Assembly (NCBI GenBank): GCA_900110635.1
Contig: FOEK01000004.1
Location: 1 to 64,000, forward strand
DNA length: 64,000 bases
Origin: Lachnospiraceae bacterium NE2001
GTDB taxonomy: Bacteria; Bacillota; Clostridia; Lachnospirales; Lachnospiraceae
Direction: 5' to 3'
In this document: in pieces, positions 9,163-18,935 of the stretch
Position numbering within the stretch: position 1 is the stretch's first letter
Layout of the letters: every line of letters starts with the position of its first letter
Program-made: the position numbers and the translations under genes
Notes under the pieces: model-generated
The model's database searches: none
What the model saw: the letters and a program-made list of their open reading frames with translations, nothing else
Told to the model about the DNA's origin: nothing

Positions 9163-10005
9163 TTAGCTATTTGCAATTCCAAATGCAATAAGGATAATAT
9201 ATCCAACGATCAAAAGGATATTCAGAACAAGTCCGATAATACCGCAAATCCATCCAGCCTTAGCCTTGCCAGAATCATTTCCAGCATTTATTGCCTGCTT
9301 ACTAAGAACCATTCCTATCGGTGCAAGGATAATTCCCAGACAACAGAAAATAAGTGAACATATAGAGCAGATAAGACCTGCTGTAGCCTTGCCGTCCTCT
9401 GGCTGAGTATTTGGCATAGTTGCCTGATAGTTGCTTCCGCCATAAGGGCTGCTTCCGTAAGAATTTCCACCATAGTTGTTAGCCGGGCCACTATAACTAT
9501 TTGTTGGACCGCCATAATTATTTGAACTTGCAGGCTGACCGTATGGATTCTGAGCACCTGCTGCTGGCTGACCATATGGATTCTGTGCGCCTGTTGTTGG
9601 CTGGCCATATGGATCTGCTGCACTTGGTGCTGGCTGGCCGTATGGATCCTGAACGCCCTGTGTTGGTTGACTATATGGATCTGCTGCACTTGGTGCTGGC
9701 TGGCCATATGGGTCTGCTGCACTTGGTGCTGGCTGGCCATATGGATCTGCTGCACTTGGTGCTGGCTGGCCATATGGATCTGCTGCACTTGGCGCCGGCT
9801 GGCCATATGGATCTGCTGCACTTGGTGCTGGCTGGCCATATGGATCTGCTGGGCTTGGTGCTGGCTGGCCATATGGGTCTGCTGGGCTTGGTGCCACAGG
9901 CTCACTAACTACTGGTTCACTAACTACTGGTTCACTTCCAGCCGGATCTCCTGCGTATGGATTAAAGCTAGGATCTCCTGAATATGGATTCATATTATCG
10001 TCCAT
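9163..10005 (-). CDS. DUF4190-domain membrane protein with a proline-rich repeat region
   Basis: 280 residues in two parts. Residues ~25-175 are low complexity, built from an 11-residue unit like PSAADPYGQPA repeated about ten times, then Gly/Asn/Tyr-rich sequence. Residues ~200-280 form a DUF4190-like domain with two hydrophobic segments (TAGLICSICSLIFCCLGIIL and AGWICGIIGLVLNILLIVG). The N-terminal region should be an extended, disordered tail facing cytoplasm. A GGAGGT site precedes the start. It follows the aquaporin gene by 17 nt. Function unknown. Several long frames on both strands across the repeat are artefacts of its periodicity. Confidence 0.8.
   Translation of the reverse strand: MDDNMNPYSGDPSFNPYAGDPAGSEPVVSEPVVSEPVAPSPADPYGQPAPSPADPYGQPAPSAADPYGQPAPSAADPYGQPAPSAADPYGQPAPSAADPYGQPAPSAADPYSQPTQGVQDPYGQPAPSAADPYGQPTTGAQNPYGQPAAGAQNPYGQPASSNNYGGPTNSYSGPANNYGGNSYGSSPYGGSNYQATMPNTQPEDGKATAGLICSICSLIFCCLGIILAPIGMVLSKQAINAGNDSGKAKAGWICGIIGLVLNILLIVGYIILIAFGIANS
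9597..9893. repeat. 33-bp tandem repeat inside the DUF4190 gene
   Basis: A 33-bp unit centred on GGATCTGCTGCACTTGGTGC recurs about nine times with few changes, encoding the 11-residue Pro/Tyr/Gln unit. High DNA identity between units suggests recent expansion and likely length variation between strains. Confidence 0.85.
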
Positions 10006-10022
10006 TATTTACCTCCGAATAA

Positions 10023-10736
10023 TTACTCCTTTGATTCCTTTGCGGATTCAAGATATTTATAAACAAATGCTGCCAGGGCACCACCGATAAGAGGTGCGAT
10101 AATAAATACCCAGACAACCTTTATAGGTCCAGCATTTCCACCTATTGCTGCTATGATAGCAGGGCCAAGGCTTCTTGCAGGATTAACGCTTGTACCTGTA
10201 AGGCCAATGCCTATGATATGTATTCCCACAAGTGTAAGGCCGATGATAAGTCCGCCAAATGAACCGTGGGACTGATTCTTTGATGTAACACCAAGGATCA
10301 GGATAACGAAAAGGAATGTGAGTACTATTTCAACAAGAACGCCAGCTGCTACGCTGTCATTTACACCAGCAAGACCATTTGTACCAAGTCCGCCAGTCTT
10401 GTCCTCTACTCCGCCCAATGCGAAGATACCAGCCAGAAGGCCAGATCCAGCAAGTGCACCAAGGCACTGAGCAACAACGTATCCGCAGAAGTCTGATGCA
10501 GTCATACCGCCACTGATGAAAACTCCCAGTGAAACAGCAGGATTAACGTGACCACCTGAAATATTGCCTACGCCATAAGCAAGTGCAATAATAGCAAGTC
10601 CAAAAGCAAATGCTGTCAGAATATATCCACAGCCATTTGCTGCATCACATCCCACAAGCATCGCGGTTCCACAGCCGATAAATACAAGTGTAAATGTACC
10701 AATAAACTCAGCAATATACTTCTTCATACTACCCAT
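10023..10736 (-). CDS. aqpZ: Aquaporin, AqpZ-like water channel
   Basis: 237-residue MIP family channel with six hydrophobic segments and both NPA motifs (SGGHVNPAVS and TSVNPARSLGPA). Residues expected at the aromatic/arginine filter of water-selective AqpZ appear to be kept: a Phe in helix 2 (AFGLAI), a His in helix 5 (GIHIIG), Thr in TGTSVNP and the Arg after the second NPA. This favours water over glycerol transport. AAGGAGG precedes the ATG at good distance. It lies downstream of the atp operon and DUF2752 gene and 17 nt upstream of the DUF4190 gene. Confidence 0.85.
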   Translation of the reverse strand: MGSMKKYIAEFIGTFTLVFIGCGTAMLVGCDAANGCGYILTAFAFGLAIIALAYGVGNISGGHVNPAVSLGVFISGGMTASDFCGYVVAQCLGALAGSGLLAGIFALGGVEDKTGGLGTNGLAGVNDSVAAGVLVEIVLTFLFVILILGVTSKNQSHGSFGGLIIGLTLVGIHIIGIGLTGTSVNPARSLGPAIIAAIGGNAGPIKVVWVFIIAPLIGGALAAFVYKYLESAKESKE

Positions 10737-10787
10737 AATAACCTCCTTCTCATATAAAAACTCTTATAGTTGCTATATCTAAATGTG

Positions 10788-11225
10788 CTATATTGGCAGT
10801 ATGTTCCGAAGAATACCATACAACACAAAAAGACCAATCCAGATAAACACCAGGGTCTGATTAACCTTATTAACAGGTTTTTTCGCCTCGTTAAGATATA
10901 AAAAGTAGATTATTTCCCCTACAACAAAGGGAAATGTTATAAACATAAATCTATTATACCGAAAAGCCCTGACAAAATCCAGTTTTGATACTGAAATCAG
11001 CATCCTTGTGGTTCCACATGCCGGGCAGTCAAAACCAGTTACTTCATGGATATAACATTTGATACCCAAGTCAGTAAATCTGACGACAAAATAATAGACA
11101 ACTCCAACGAGAAACAGGATCACCACATCACGGATAGTTCTTCTTCTCACAGCTTTGGGTGACAGATCCACGCCATAGCGTTTTTCTAACTCTTCTCTTG
11201 TTTCAGAACCAGTTAAATGTGACAT
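10788..11225 (-). CDS. DUF2752 membrane protein
   Basis: 145 residues with the DUF2752 hallmark: a short luminal motif TGFDCPACGTTRM followed by a region AFRYNRFMF and hydrophobic helices. Three hydrophobic segments are visible. The paired Cys in CPACG are invariant in the family; function is not known. It starts 6 nt after the atpC stop codon and so is probably read through from the ATP synthase operon. Confidence 0.8.
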   Translation of the reverse strand: MSHLTGSETREELEKRYGVDLSPKAVRRRTIRDVVILFLVGVVYYFVVRFTDLGIKCYIHEVTGFDCPACGTTRMLISVSKLDFVRAFRYNRFMFITFPFVVGEIIYFLYLNEAKKPVNKVNQTLVFIWIGLFVLYGILRNILPI

Positions 11226-11231
11226 TTCACC

Positions 11232-11645
11232 TTATCCCAAATGATCGCCATCTTTAATTCTTATACGAGAGATGGCACGTTTCAGACTTGCCTCGGCAAG
11301 AGTATATTCTCTGACACTGTTCTTCTGAAGCATAGCCTCACGGGCTGCCGCCTCCTTCTGCCTTACTCTCTCCATGTCTATCTCATCAGGCCACTCAGCA
11401 GAATCAACGAGGATAAGAACCTCTCCATCCTCTACACGCATCATGCCATCTGACACAGAAGCCTCCAGCCACTCGCCATTCTCATCCATAAACCTCAGAA
11501 TTCCTGGGATGATGGCAACCACAAGATTCTGGTGATTGGCAAGAACGCCGTACTCACCATCGATGGTTGGAACTACCAGGGACTGCATGACTCCTGAATA
11601 GAAGGTATTGTCTGCTTCTATAATTTTTGCATTGAATTCTTTCAC
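11232..11645 (-). CDS. atpC: ATP synthase epsilon subunit
   Basis: 137-residue epsilon subunit of the F1 central stalk, coupling rotor torque and regulating ATPase activity. An N-terminal beta-sandwich (FNAKIIEADNTFYSGVMQSL, DGEYGVLANHQNLV) and a C-terminal helical hairpin with R/A-rich helices (KRAISRIRIKDGD) are visible. I place the start at the GTG of position 11645 because a GAGGTG site lies 8 nt upstream; the ATG at 11660 would overlap that site. It is the last gene of the operon. Confidence 0.92.
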   Translation of the reverse strand: MKEFNAKIIEADNTFYSGVMQSLVVPTIDGEYGVLANHQNLVVAIIPGILRFMDENGEWLEASVSDGMMRVEDGEVLILVDSAEWPDEIDMERVRQKEAAAREAMLQKNSVREYTLAEASLKRAISRIRIKDGDHLG

Positions 11646-11690
11646 TAGATAACACCTCATCAGTCAGCTTCGCTGACAGCTTAATGCCTA

Positions 11691-13106
<1,416 letters not shown>

Positions 13107-13119
13107 TTAACCTTCATTT

Positions 13120-14019
13120 CTATTCTTCTTTTTTACGTTTCTTTCGCTGTGCCTTCGCACCGGCAGCCACCTCAGTTATCTCCTGAGTGATCGCAGCCTG
13201 ACGAACTCTGTTATACTGAATCTGCAGATCAGCCAGAAGCTCCTCAGCGTTCTTATTAGCAGAATCCATAGCAGTCATACGGGCATTCTGCTCAGCAGAA
13301 AAACTGTCTACAAGTGCACCGTATATACAACCAGCAACATAACCCGGGATTACACGGTTAATGACTTCATTAACATTTGGATAGAAGTCATAATGCACAT
13401 CCTTCTCGTTCTTCTCTTCCTGCTTAGTCCAGAATTCTCTTCTATCAAATGGCAGCAGGCGCATCATTTTAACAATGGTAGAAAACTCGCTCTCCATATC
13501 ACTATAGATAACACGGATCTCATCTATCTCTTTGTTGTCATACTGTTCCAGCAGTATGGAGCTTATCTCACGAGCCCTTGAAAAAGAAGGATTCTGTGCA
13601 GTGTAGAGAAAAGACTTCTCCATCTCATAATGCCTTCTCTGAAAATATCTTCGACCATACTCACCAACAACGTAAAGCTTGGTCTTCTTATGCTTCGCCA
13701 TCTCTTCCTCGGCAAGCTTTATAACATTTTGATTATATGCACCTGCCAGACCCTTATCTGCTGTAATTATCAGATATGCATAGGTCTCCGCACGGCGTCT
13801 GCCTGTCTTTGGATAGAAATAACGGCTTGTGATATCTATCTCAGTCTGGAAGATACGGCGGATCTCATGCTCCTGAAGCTCAAAGTACGGTCTGGTTCGG
13901 TCCAGTTCCTCCTTCGCCTTACGCATCTTCGTAGAAGAGATCAGGTACATGGCATTTGTAATCTTCTGCGTATTCTGCACACTGCCTATTCTATTTTTAA
14001 TCTCTTTTGTATTTGCCAT
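13120..14019 (-). CDS. atpG: ATP synthase gamma subunit
   Basis: 299-residue rotor subunit of F1. The N-terminal helix (KEIKNRIGSVQNTQKITNAM) and C-terminal helix (ARMTAMDSANKNAEELL) that form the coiled-coil axle are intact, with an alpha/beta domain between (LIITADKGLAGAYNQNV). The ribosome site is weak (AAAGTGAT next to the ATG). A 110-bp hairpin element separates it from atpA, unlike the short gaps elsewhere in the operon. Confidence 0.95.
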   Translation of the reverse strand: MANTKEIKNRIGSVQNTQKITNAMYLISSTKMRKAKEELDRTRPYFELQEHEIRRIFQTEIDITSRYFYPKTGRRRAETYAYLIITADKGLAGAYNQNVIKLAEEEMAKHKKTKLYVVGEYGRRYFQRRHYEMEKSFLYTAQNPSFSRAREISSILLEQYDNKEIDEIRVIYSDMESEFSTIVKMMRLLPFDRREFWTKQEEKNEKDVHYDFYPNVNEVINRVIPGYVAGCIYGALVDSFSAEQNARMTAMDSANKNAEELLADLQIQYNRVRQAAITQEITEVAAGAKAQRKKRKKEE

Positions 14020-14034
14020 ATCACTTTATTATCA

Positions 14035-14144
14035 AATGTGCAACGGGGACTGACTTCCTTCGCTCACGCTCAGGCGCTAAAAACTTGTCTGCCACTGGCA
14101 GACAACGCGCCCATTGCACATAGGTCTGTCCCTTTTTGCACATT
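14035..14144 (-). repeat. 110-bp hairpin element, copy 1 (between atpA and atpG)
   Basis: Bounded by AATGTGC (14035-14041) and GCACATT (14138-14144). Inside is a stem TGTCTGCC/GGCAGACA (14086-14104). Nearly identical, in inverted orientation, to the element at 55309-55418. Its outer end supplies two bases of the atpA stop codon. Confidence 0.9.
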
Positions 14145-15900
14145 ACTTTTGTTCGTCGTAGATGTCGCGGAACTTAGCAGCCGTGTCGATTATTTCCTGC
14201 TTGTCGTCGTCGGAAAGCTGTCCTGTGGAATCGATCTGCTTGCACAGAACATCCTCTTCCTCGTGGAAATAATCCAGAAGCTTCGTCCTGAAATCACCTA
14301 TATTGTCTATTGGAAGTCCTACCATAACCTTTGCTGAAGCCGCAACAAGCATAATAACCTGTTCGTGAAGCTTGAACGGGTTATTCTGTGGCTGTCTCAG
14401 CAGGTACATAAGTCCCTGGCCATAAGCCAGCTGTCTCTTTGTCGCATCATCCAGATCACTGGAGAACTGAGTGAAGATTTCCATCTCACGGTACTGAGCC
14501 AGATCCAGACGGAGTGTACCAGACGCCTTCTTCATAGCCTTAGTCTGAGCCGCTCCACCAACACGGGATACGGAAAGACCAACGTTAACGGCAGGTCTCT
14601 GTCCTGAGAAGAACAGGTCACTCTCAAGGAATATCTGTCCATCTGTGATGGAAATGATATTGGTAGGAATATAAGCTGATACGTCACCAGCCTGTGTCTC
14701 TACGATAGGAAGAGCTGTGATACTACCACCACCCAGCTCATCCGAAAGACGTGCAGATCTCTCCAGCAGTCTTGAATGCAGATAGAATACATCTCCTGGA
14801 TAAGCCTCACGTCCTGGAGACCTTTCAAGAAGAAGCGAAAGTGCTCTATATGCAATCGCATGCTTTGACAGATCATCATAAACTATAAGAACATCTTTAC
14901 CCTTCCACATAAAGTATTCAGCCAGTGATGTTCCAGAATATGGAGCAATATACTGAATAGGTGCAGGGGTAGCTGCATTTGCAGCAACAACTATGGTATA
15001 GTCCATAGCACCCTTCTTCTTAAGGGTACCAACAAGCTGTGCCACACTACTTGCCTTCTGACCGATGGCAACATATATACAGATTACTTCATTATCTTTT
15101 TGATTTAAAATGGTATCGAGAGCGATAGCTGTCTTACCAGTCTGTCTATCTCCGATGATCAGCTCACGCTGTCCCTTACCAATTGGAAACATGGAGTCTA
15201 TAGACAGAATACCTGTATTCATAGGGCTGTCTACTGACTGTCTCTCTACAATACCTGGTGCAGCCGTCTCCACTGGTCTATAATCGTCAGCGTCGATAGG
15301 ACCTTCGCCGTCAATAGGATTACCCAGCGGATCCACAACTCTTCCGAGAAATGCATCGCCAACTGGTATACCTGCTGTCTTACCAGTTCTCATAACACGG
15401 CTTCCCTCGGTAACATCTGTATCATCACCGAAAAGAATAACACCTATATCATCAGGTCTAAGCTCCTGAACCATACCTCTGACGCCGGACTCGAAGATAA
15501 CGATCTCGCCATACATTGCGGACTTCAGACCGTCAACGAAAACGATACCATCTCCAACAGTCTCAACATGACCTTCCTCCTCAGCAATAATCTGAGGCTC
15601 CCAGTCGGAGATACTGCTCTTCATAAGCGTTATAAGCTCAGGACCAGAACTAACCTTCTCTTCCTTGAGGCCACGAAGCATTTCCTCTAACTGATGAAAA
15701 CGTCCTTCATTAGTCCAGTCATATACTTCCTCACCAACTGCCAGCTTAAAACCGGACACAAGGTTTTTATCTTCAACCCACTCAAATGGAATATCTTCGC
15801 CATAATTCTTCTCTATGAAATCGGCGAAACGCTTCTTCTGAGCGGCATCAGGTTCTGTAGGAGCATAAAGCCGGGCCTTGATTTTCTTCTCCTCTGCCAC
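14143..15900 (-). CDS. atpA: ATP synthase alpha subunit with a fused delta C-terminal domain
   Basis: 585 residues, about 80 longer than a usual alpha subunit. From residue ~86 it is canonical alpha: GTVxxVGDGI-type opening ([14 protein letters not shown]), P-loop [25 protein letters not shown]. The extra N-terminal ~80 residues resemble the C-terminal half of the delta/OSCP subunit: [14 protein letters not shown], then [20 protein letters not shown] and RFHQLEEML, the pattern delta uses to bind the b stalk. The operon has no atpH, so this fusion may replace delta. GTG start directly abuts the atpF stop; AAGGAG lies 10-11 nt upstream. The delta N-terminal domain, which normally grips the alpha N-terminus, is not seen. 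Confidence 0.93.
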   Translation of the reverse strand: MAEEKKIKARLYAPTEPDAAQKKRFADFIEKNYGEDIPFEWVEDKNLVSGFKLAVGEEVYDWTNEGRFHQLEEMLRGLKEEKVSSGPELITLMKSSISDWEPQIIAEEEGHVETVGDGIVFVDGLKSAMYGEIVIFESGVRGMVQELRPDDIGVILFGDDTDVTEGSRVMRTGKTAGIPVGDAFLGRVVDPLGNPIDGEGPIDADDYRPVETAAPGIVERQSVDSPMNTGILSIDSMFPIGKGQRELIIGDRQTGKTAIALDTILNQKDNEVICIYVAIGQKASSVAQLVGTLKKKGAMDYTIVVAANAATPAPIQYIAPYSGTSLAEYFMWKGKDVLIVYDDLSKHAIAYRALSLLLERSPGREAYPGDVFYLHSRLLERSARLSDELGGGSITALPIVETQAGDVSAYIPTNIISITDGQIFLESDLFFSGQRPAVNVGLSVSRVGGAAQTKAMKKASGTLRLDLAQYREMEIFTQFSSDLDDATKRQLAYGQGLMYLLRQPQNNPFKLHEQVIMLVAASAKVMVGLPIDNIGDFRTKLLDYFHEEEDVLCKQIDSTGQLSDDDKQEIIDTAAKFRDIYDEQK

Positions 15901-16383
15901 TTAATTACCGCTCCTTTCAGCATTATCAAGAAACATATCATATGCTTCACTGGTATTTCCGCTGAGAACAACCTTACGTGTTGCGTCCTCAACCATTTCA
16001 GTAATATCCTTCTTAGCCGAATCGATAATAGCCTTTCTCTGGTTCTCGGCATCTCTCTTGGCGTCTTCAATTATCTTAGATGCAGCATTTCTAGCGTCAG
16101 CTTCAGCATTTGATCTCATAACACCAAGATCAAAGGAAGCCTTCTTTCTCTGCTGTGCTATCTCATTGTCCACGTCCTTCAGCTTCTTAACATACTCAGC
16201 ATTCTTTTCCTCTGCCTCCGCAAGAGTCTTCTTAGCCTTCTCGTCCATCTCTTTATAATGGTCCTCTCTAGCCTGCATGAAGCTCAGCACTGGCTTATAG
16301 AGAATCAGATATAGACCAACGAAGAGAATAACTACATTAAGAAGATGAAGAAATATCTGTGTAAAATCTATTCCTAATGGCAT
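15901..16383 (-). CDS. atpF: ATP synthase b subunit
   Basis: 160-residue peripheral stalk subunit: one N-terminal membrane helix (TQIFLHLLNVVILFVGLYLI) followed by a long charged coiled coil, ending in an alanine/valine-rich delta-contact region (MVEDATRKVVL). Length is normal, so delta sequence is not fused here. Its stop codon touches the GTG start of atpA. Confidence 0.95.
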   Translation of the reverse strand: MPLGIDFTQIFLHLLNVVILFVGLYLILYKPVLSFMQAREDHYKEMDEKAKKTLAEAEEKNAEYVKKLKDVDNEIAQQRKKASFDLGVMRSNAEADARNAASKIIEDAKRDAENQRKAIIDSAKKDITEMVEDATRKVVLSGNTSEAYDMFLDNAERSGN

Positions 16384-16428
16384 AATATATACCTCTTTCT
16401 TTAAATACTTTTAAGAATCCTCACTAAG

Positions 16429-16788
16429 TTACAAGACGAATATGACTAGTATGGATACGATCAGTGCGTAGATAACAACTGTCTCTATAAATACGATACC
16501 AAGGATCATAGTAGTTCTGATCTTACCCTCTGCCTCAGGCTGACGAGCAATACCCTCAGCTGACTTAGCAACTGTAAGACCCATACCGATAGCACCAGCT
16601 GCAGCTGCAGCACCAATAGCGATAGCAGCAGCTAAAGCCTTTGATCCAGTAGCATTATCCTCAGACTCAGCAGTTACCTCTGTGTCGCCATCAGCTGCAT
16701 ATGCAGCCTTTGGAGCAGCAAAGATGCTAAATGTAAATACTGCTGCTAAGAGTCCTAAAAGTAACATTGTTTTCTTCATTATTTTCAT
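16429..16788 (-). CDS. atpE: ATP synthase c subunit with an N-terminal signal-like extension
   Basis: 119 residues versus the usual 70-90. The c-ring hairpin is the last ~75 residues: helix 1 rich in Ala/Gly, the polar loop ARQPEAEGKI, and helix 2 with the ion-carrying Glu in FIETVVIYAL. The first ~32 residues look like a signal peptide (basic start, LLLGLLAAVFTFSIF core, AYA cleavage-like site), followed by an acidic linker. Compared with sodium-type rings, Glu and the following Thr and the Tyr are kept, but the helix-1 Gln is a Met (GAIGMG), so the coupling ion is not settled. GAGG lies 8 nt before the ATG. Confidence 0.93.
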   Translation of the reverse strand: MKIMKKTMLLLGLLAAVFTFSIFAAPKAAYAADGDTEVTAESEDNATGSKALAAAIAIGAAAAAGAIGMGLTVAKSAEGIARQPEAEGKIRTTMILGIVFIETVVIYALIVSILVIFVL

Positions 16789-16838
16789 CTTTATTACCTC
16801 TGTTTTATATAATATTTATAATCTAAAATCTAAACCTT

Positions 16839-17687
16839 CTATGCTTCAGCAACTTGCTTTACTTTCTTCTCTTTCTTTTCTTTCTTCTCTTTATGATGCA
16901 CTTCGGATACTTCACCATAGAATATGGATGTCAGCATAGTAAGTACGTATGCCTGTACAATAGCATGGATCAAAGTAAAGAGAATTCCTACAATAACTGG
17001 AAGCACGAAACTCAGTGTAATGAAATAATAAACCAGTTCTGTAACAAGCATTCCGGAAAGCAGTGCTCCAAAAAGTCGGAAGCTCATTGATATAGGAAGT
17101 GAAAACTCTTTAAGTGTGAGAAGCACTCCCTTGAATTTATTTCCTGCAATACCACCAGACAGAATAAACAGATATGAAAGAACGCCCATACATATAGCGC
17201 CATTAATATCTGCCAGTGGAGCTGGTAATGATATAGAATGCCCTTCAGTAGTAACAGCCTGGAAACCAAACAGCTCGAACATAGTACCTACAAAGATATA
17301 AGAGCCAGCGCCAAAGATATATGCGCCAAGGGCTTTATTTCTATGAGGGCTATTGGTCTTTGCAAGGCCGTGGAATACTCCAACCCATTCTTCAATCAGC
17401 AGCTGGAACTTGCCAGGTACCATCTTGAACTTTGGAACAAAGAATATTCTGATTATCAGAGCAAATACCAAAAGAATGGCTGTAACGATGTATGCTGACA
17501 AAAGAGAAGGATTAACTGCAAGACCAAAGAGGTTTATCTTATTGTCTCCATGAAGAACGGCATCCTTCATGGCCTCCTGTATGGTCTCGTGCTTCTCGCC
17601 AACACCATTCATGACCACTCCAATGATGAGCATTACCAGAACAAGAGCAGAAACTATTATTGTTCCATTTCTCTTTTTCTTACTCAA
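16839..17687 (-). CDS. atpB: ATP synthase a subunit
   Basis: 282-residue membrane stator of Fo. The essential Arg lies in helix 4 (PISMSFRLFGALLSGMLV) and the C-terminal helix (LIHAIVQAYVLTMLTSIF) has the usual Gln/Tyr pattern. The C-terminus ends in a long Lys/Glu stretch (HHKEKKEKKEKKVKQ). The start is set at a TTG (17687) because AGGAG lies 8 nt upstream; the upstream in-frame ATG at 17723 would place that site inside the coding region. First gene of the operon; no atpI precedes it. Confidence 0.93.
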   Translation of the reverse strand: MSKKKRNGTIIVSALVLVMLIIGVVMNGVGEKHETIQEAMKDAVLHGDNKINLFGLAVNPSLLSAYIVTAILLVFALIIRIFFVPKFKMVPGKFQLLIEEWVGVFHGLAKTNSPHRNKALGAYIFGAGSYIFVGTMFELFGFQAVTTEGHSISLPAPLADINGAICMGVLSYLFILSGGIAGNKFKGVLLTLKEFSLPISMSFRLFGALLSGMLVTELVYYFITLSFVLPVIVGILFTLIHAIVQAYVLTMLTSIFYGEVSEVHHKEKKEKKEKKVKQVAEA

Positions 17688-17728
17688 GATAACATCTCCT
17701 TTCCCCTGTTTTAAAAAAATCAAACTCC

Positions 17729-17757
17729 ATTATATAACTATTCTGTCTTTGATACAA
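17729..17757 (-). promoter_or_regulatory. Promoter of the ATP synthase operon
   Basis: On the minus strand TTGTAT (17757-17752), 17-bp spacer, TATAAT (17734-17729). It lies between the rhomboid terminator and atpB, 42 bp upstream of the TTG start. Confidence 0.7.
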
Positions 17758-17758
17758 G

Positions 17759-17787
17759 AAAAAAGAAAGTGCCCTAAGGACACTTTC
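17759..17787 (-). terminator. Terminator of the rhomboid gene
   Basis: 10-bp stem (17765-17774 with 17778-17787, one G-U pair) with a 3-nt loop, followed on the minus strand by CTTTTTTC-type sequence from 17764 down. It separates the rhomboid gene from the atp promoter. Confidence 0.8.
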
Positions 17788-17795
17788 CTTGATAA

Positions 17796-18374
17796 TTACT
17801 GTTTTTCCTGATGTGCGTTTATAAGTGCACCTATCACTGCTCCACAGAGTCCGCCGATTATATGTGTCAGCTGTGACACGTTATCATGGGCTGTGACCAT
17901 AGTCCAGAGCTCGCTTCCCAGATAAATGATCATGACAAGGATCATTGTTATCGGTATCTCGCCTCGTCTCAGGTCTGAAGCTGACACAAGGATTATCATC
18001 ATAAAGACTATGCCGCTGGCTCCCAGAAGGGCTGTGCTGAAGAAGATAATATTTACCAGGCCGGATACAACTGCAACTATGCAGAAGGCTTCTATTAAGA
18101 TGGCGTGGCCATACTTTTCCTCGAGGACTGGGCCCAGCAGCAGGAACAGAGTCATATTGCCTGCAAAATGTGACAGGGAGGCGTGACCCAGAACGTGACC
18201 GAAGAGTCTTACGAACCAGAAGAAGCTGAGCTTGCTTCTATACACCTCAAAGCAGAGGGCTGTGCTCTTTCCGCCAGTTATCCAGCCTACAACCAGTACG
18301 ATAAATGATATGAGTGCAAATGTCAGTGTTACAGGGGCGTTATATGTGAACGCCAGTTTTTTCTCCCTTGCCAT
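17796..18374 (-). CDS. Rhomboid family intramembrane serine protease
   Basis: 192 residues with six hydrophobic segments. Landmarks of the family are present: GHASLSHFAGNMTLF in the second helix, the catalytic Ser in GASG, and the catalytic His in LTHIIGGLCGAVIG. It cleaves membrane-spanning substrates within the bilayer; substrates cannot be guessed. It is followed by its own terminator and preceded by the palindromic island that separates it from lon. Confidence 0.9.
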   Translation of the reverse strand: MAREKKLAFTYNAPVTLTFALISFIVLVVGWITGGKSTALCFEVYRSKLSFFWFVRLFGHVLGHASLSHFAGNMTLFLLLGPVLEEKYGHAILIEAFCIVAVVSGLVNIIFFSTALLGASGIVFMMIILVSASDLRRGEIPITMILVMIIYLGSELWTMVTAHDNVSQLTHIIGGLCGAVIGALINAHQEKQ

Positions 18375-18419
18375 ACTTCTTTCCTTCTTTTCTTCTTATC
18401 TATATATTTTTGACTCGGC

Positions 18420-18935
18420 AAGCTCTGCTACGAGTTTGCAGTACTTGCATTCTCGACTCAGCTCGCGCACAGTGTGGGCACCCCTAGCGGCCGCTTCGCT
18501 CGCTAAGCTCTCAGGAGCCTCCTACGTCGACTCCTGAATCGCTAAGCGCCGAGGCCCACAATGGTCTCGAATGCAAGTATGCAAAACTCTTTGTAGCAGG
18601 CTTGCCAGCGAGCAGACAGGCCAACACAAAGTACGATATGTACTTGTTCGACCATTGCAGGTCTCGGTGCTTAGCGATTCAGACACCGACAAAGGAGGTG
18701 GCTGAGAGCTTAGCAAACGGAGCGAAGCGGAGTGGCCGCTAGGGTTACCTGCATTGAGCGTGATCAGCTCTCGATTCGAAGAATCGAGGGTCTGCCGAAG
18801 GCAGAAGCGTTCTGCGAAGCAGAACCAATACTTGCAAAGCAAGTATTGAATATCACGAAGTGATATTGCTCAAGCGATGTCGAACCAGTACATACTCGTA
18901 CTTTGTGGCCTGATTTGCTCGCAAATACATGCATT
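18420..18935. repeat. Palindromic island with nested long-range and local hairpins
   Basis: About 515 bp without a credible gene. Long-range inverted pairs: 18482-18522 with 18694-18744 (GCGG/AAGCTCTCAG blocks), 18534-18553 with 18663-18682 (19 of 20 bases), 18559-18566 with 18650-18657, and 18618-18635 region with 18898-18911. Between 18768 and 18867 lie five local hairpins in tandem, four closed by C-GAA-G and one by C-AAA-G (for example CTGCC-GAA-GGCAG, TTCTGC-GAA-GCAGAA, AATATCAC-GAA-GTGATATT). A frame of about 106 codons across it is a by-product of the symmetry. Confidence 0.85.

Noticed and set aside
9315-9981. Long alternative frames on both strands over the DUF4190 repeat
   Set aside because: They are by-products of a 33-bp period that leaves all frames open; only the frame with the DUF4190 domain and a good ribosome site is real.
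14035-14144. 110-bp element as an ordinary terminator within the atp operon
   Set aside because: No T-tract follows the stem on the coding strand, and the same sequence occurs elsewhere in the opposite orientation.
18522-18842. Minus-strand open frame of about 106 codons in the hairpin island
   Set aside because: It runs across perfect palindromes, has biased repeated codons, no ribosome site and no recognisable protein features.
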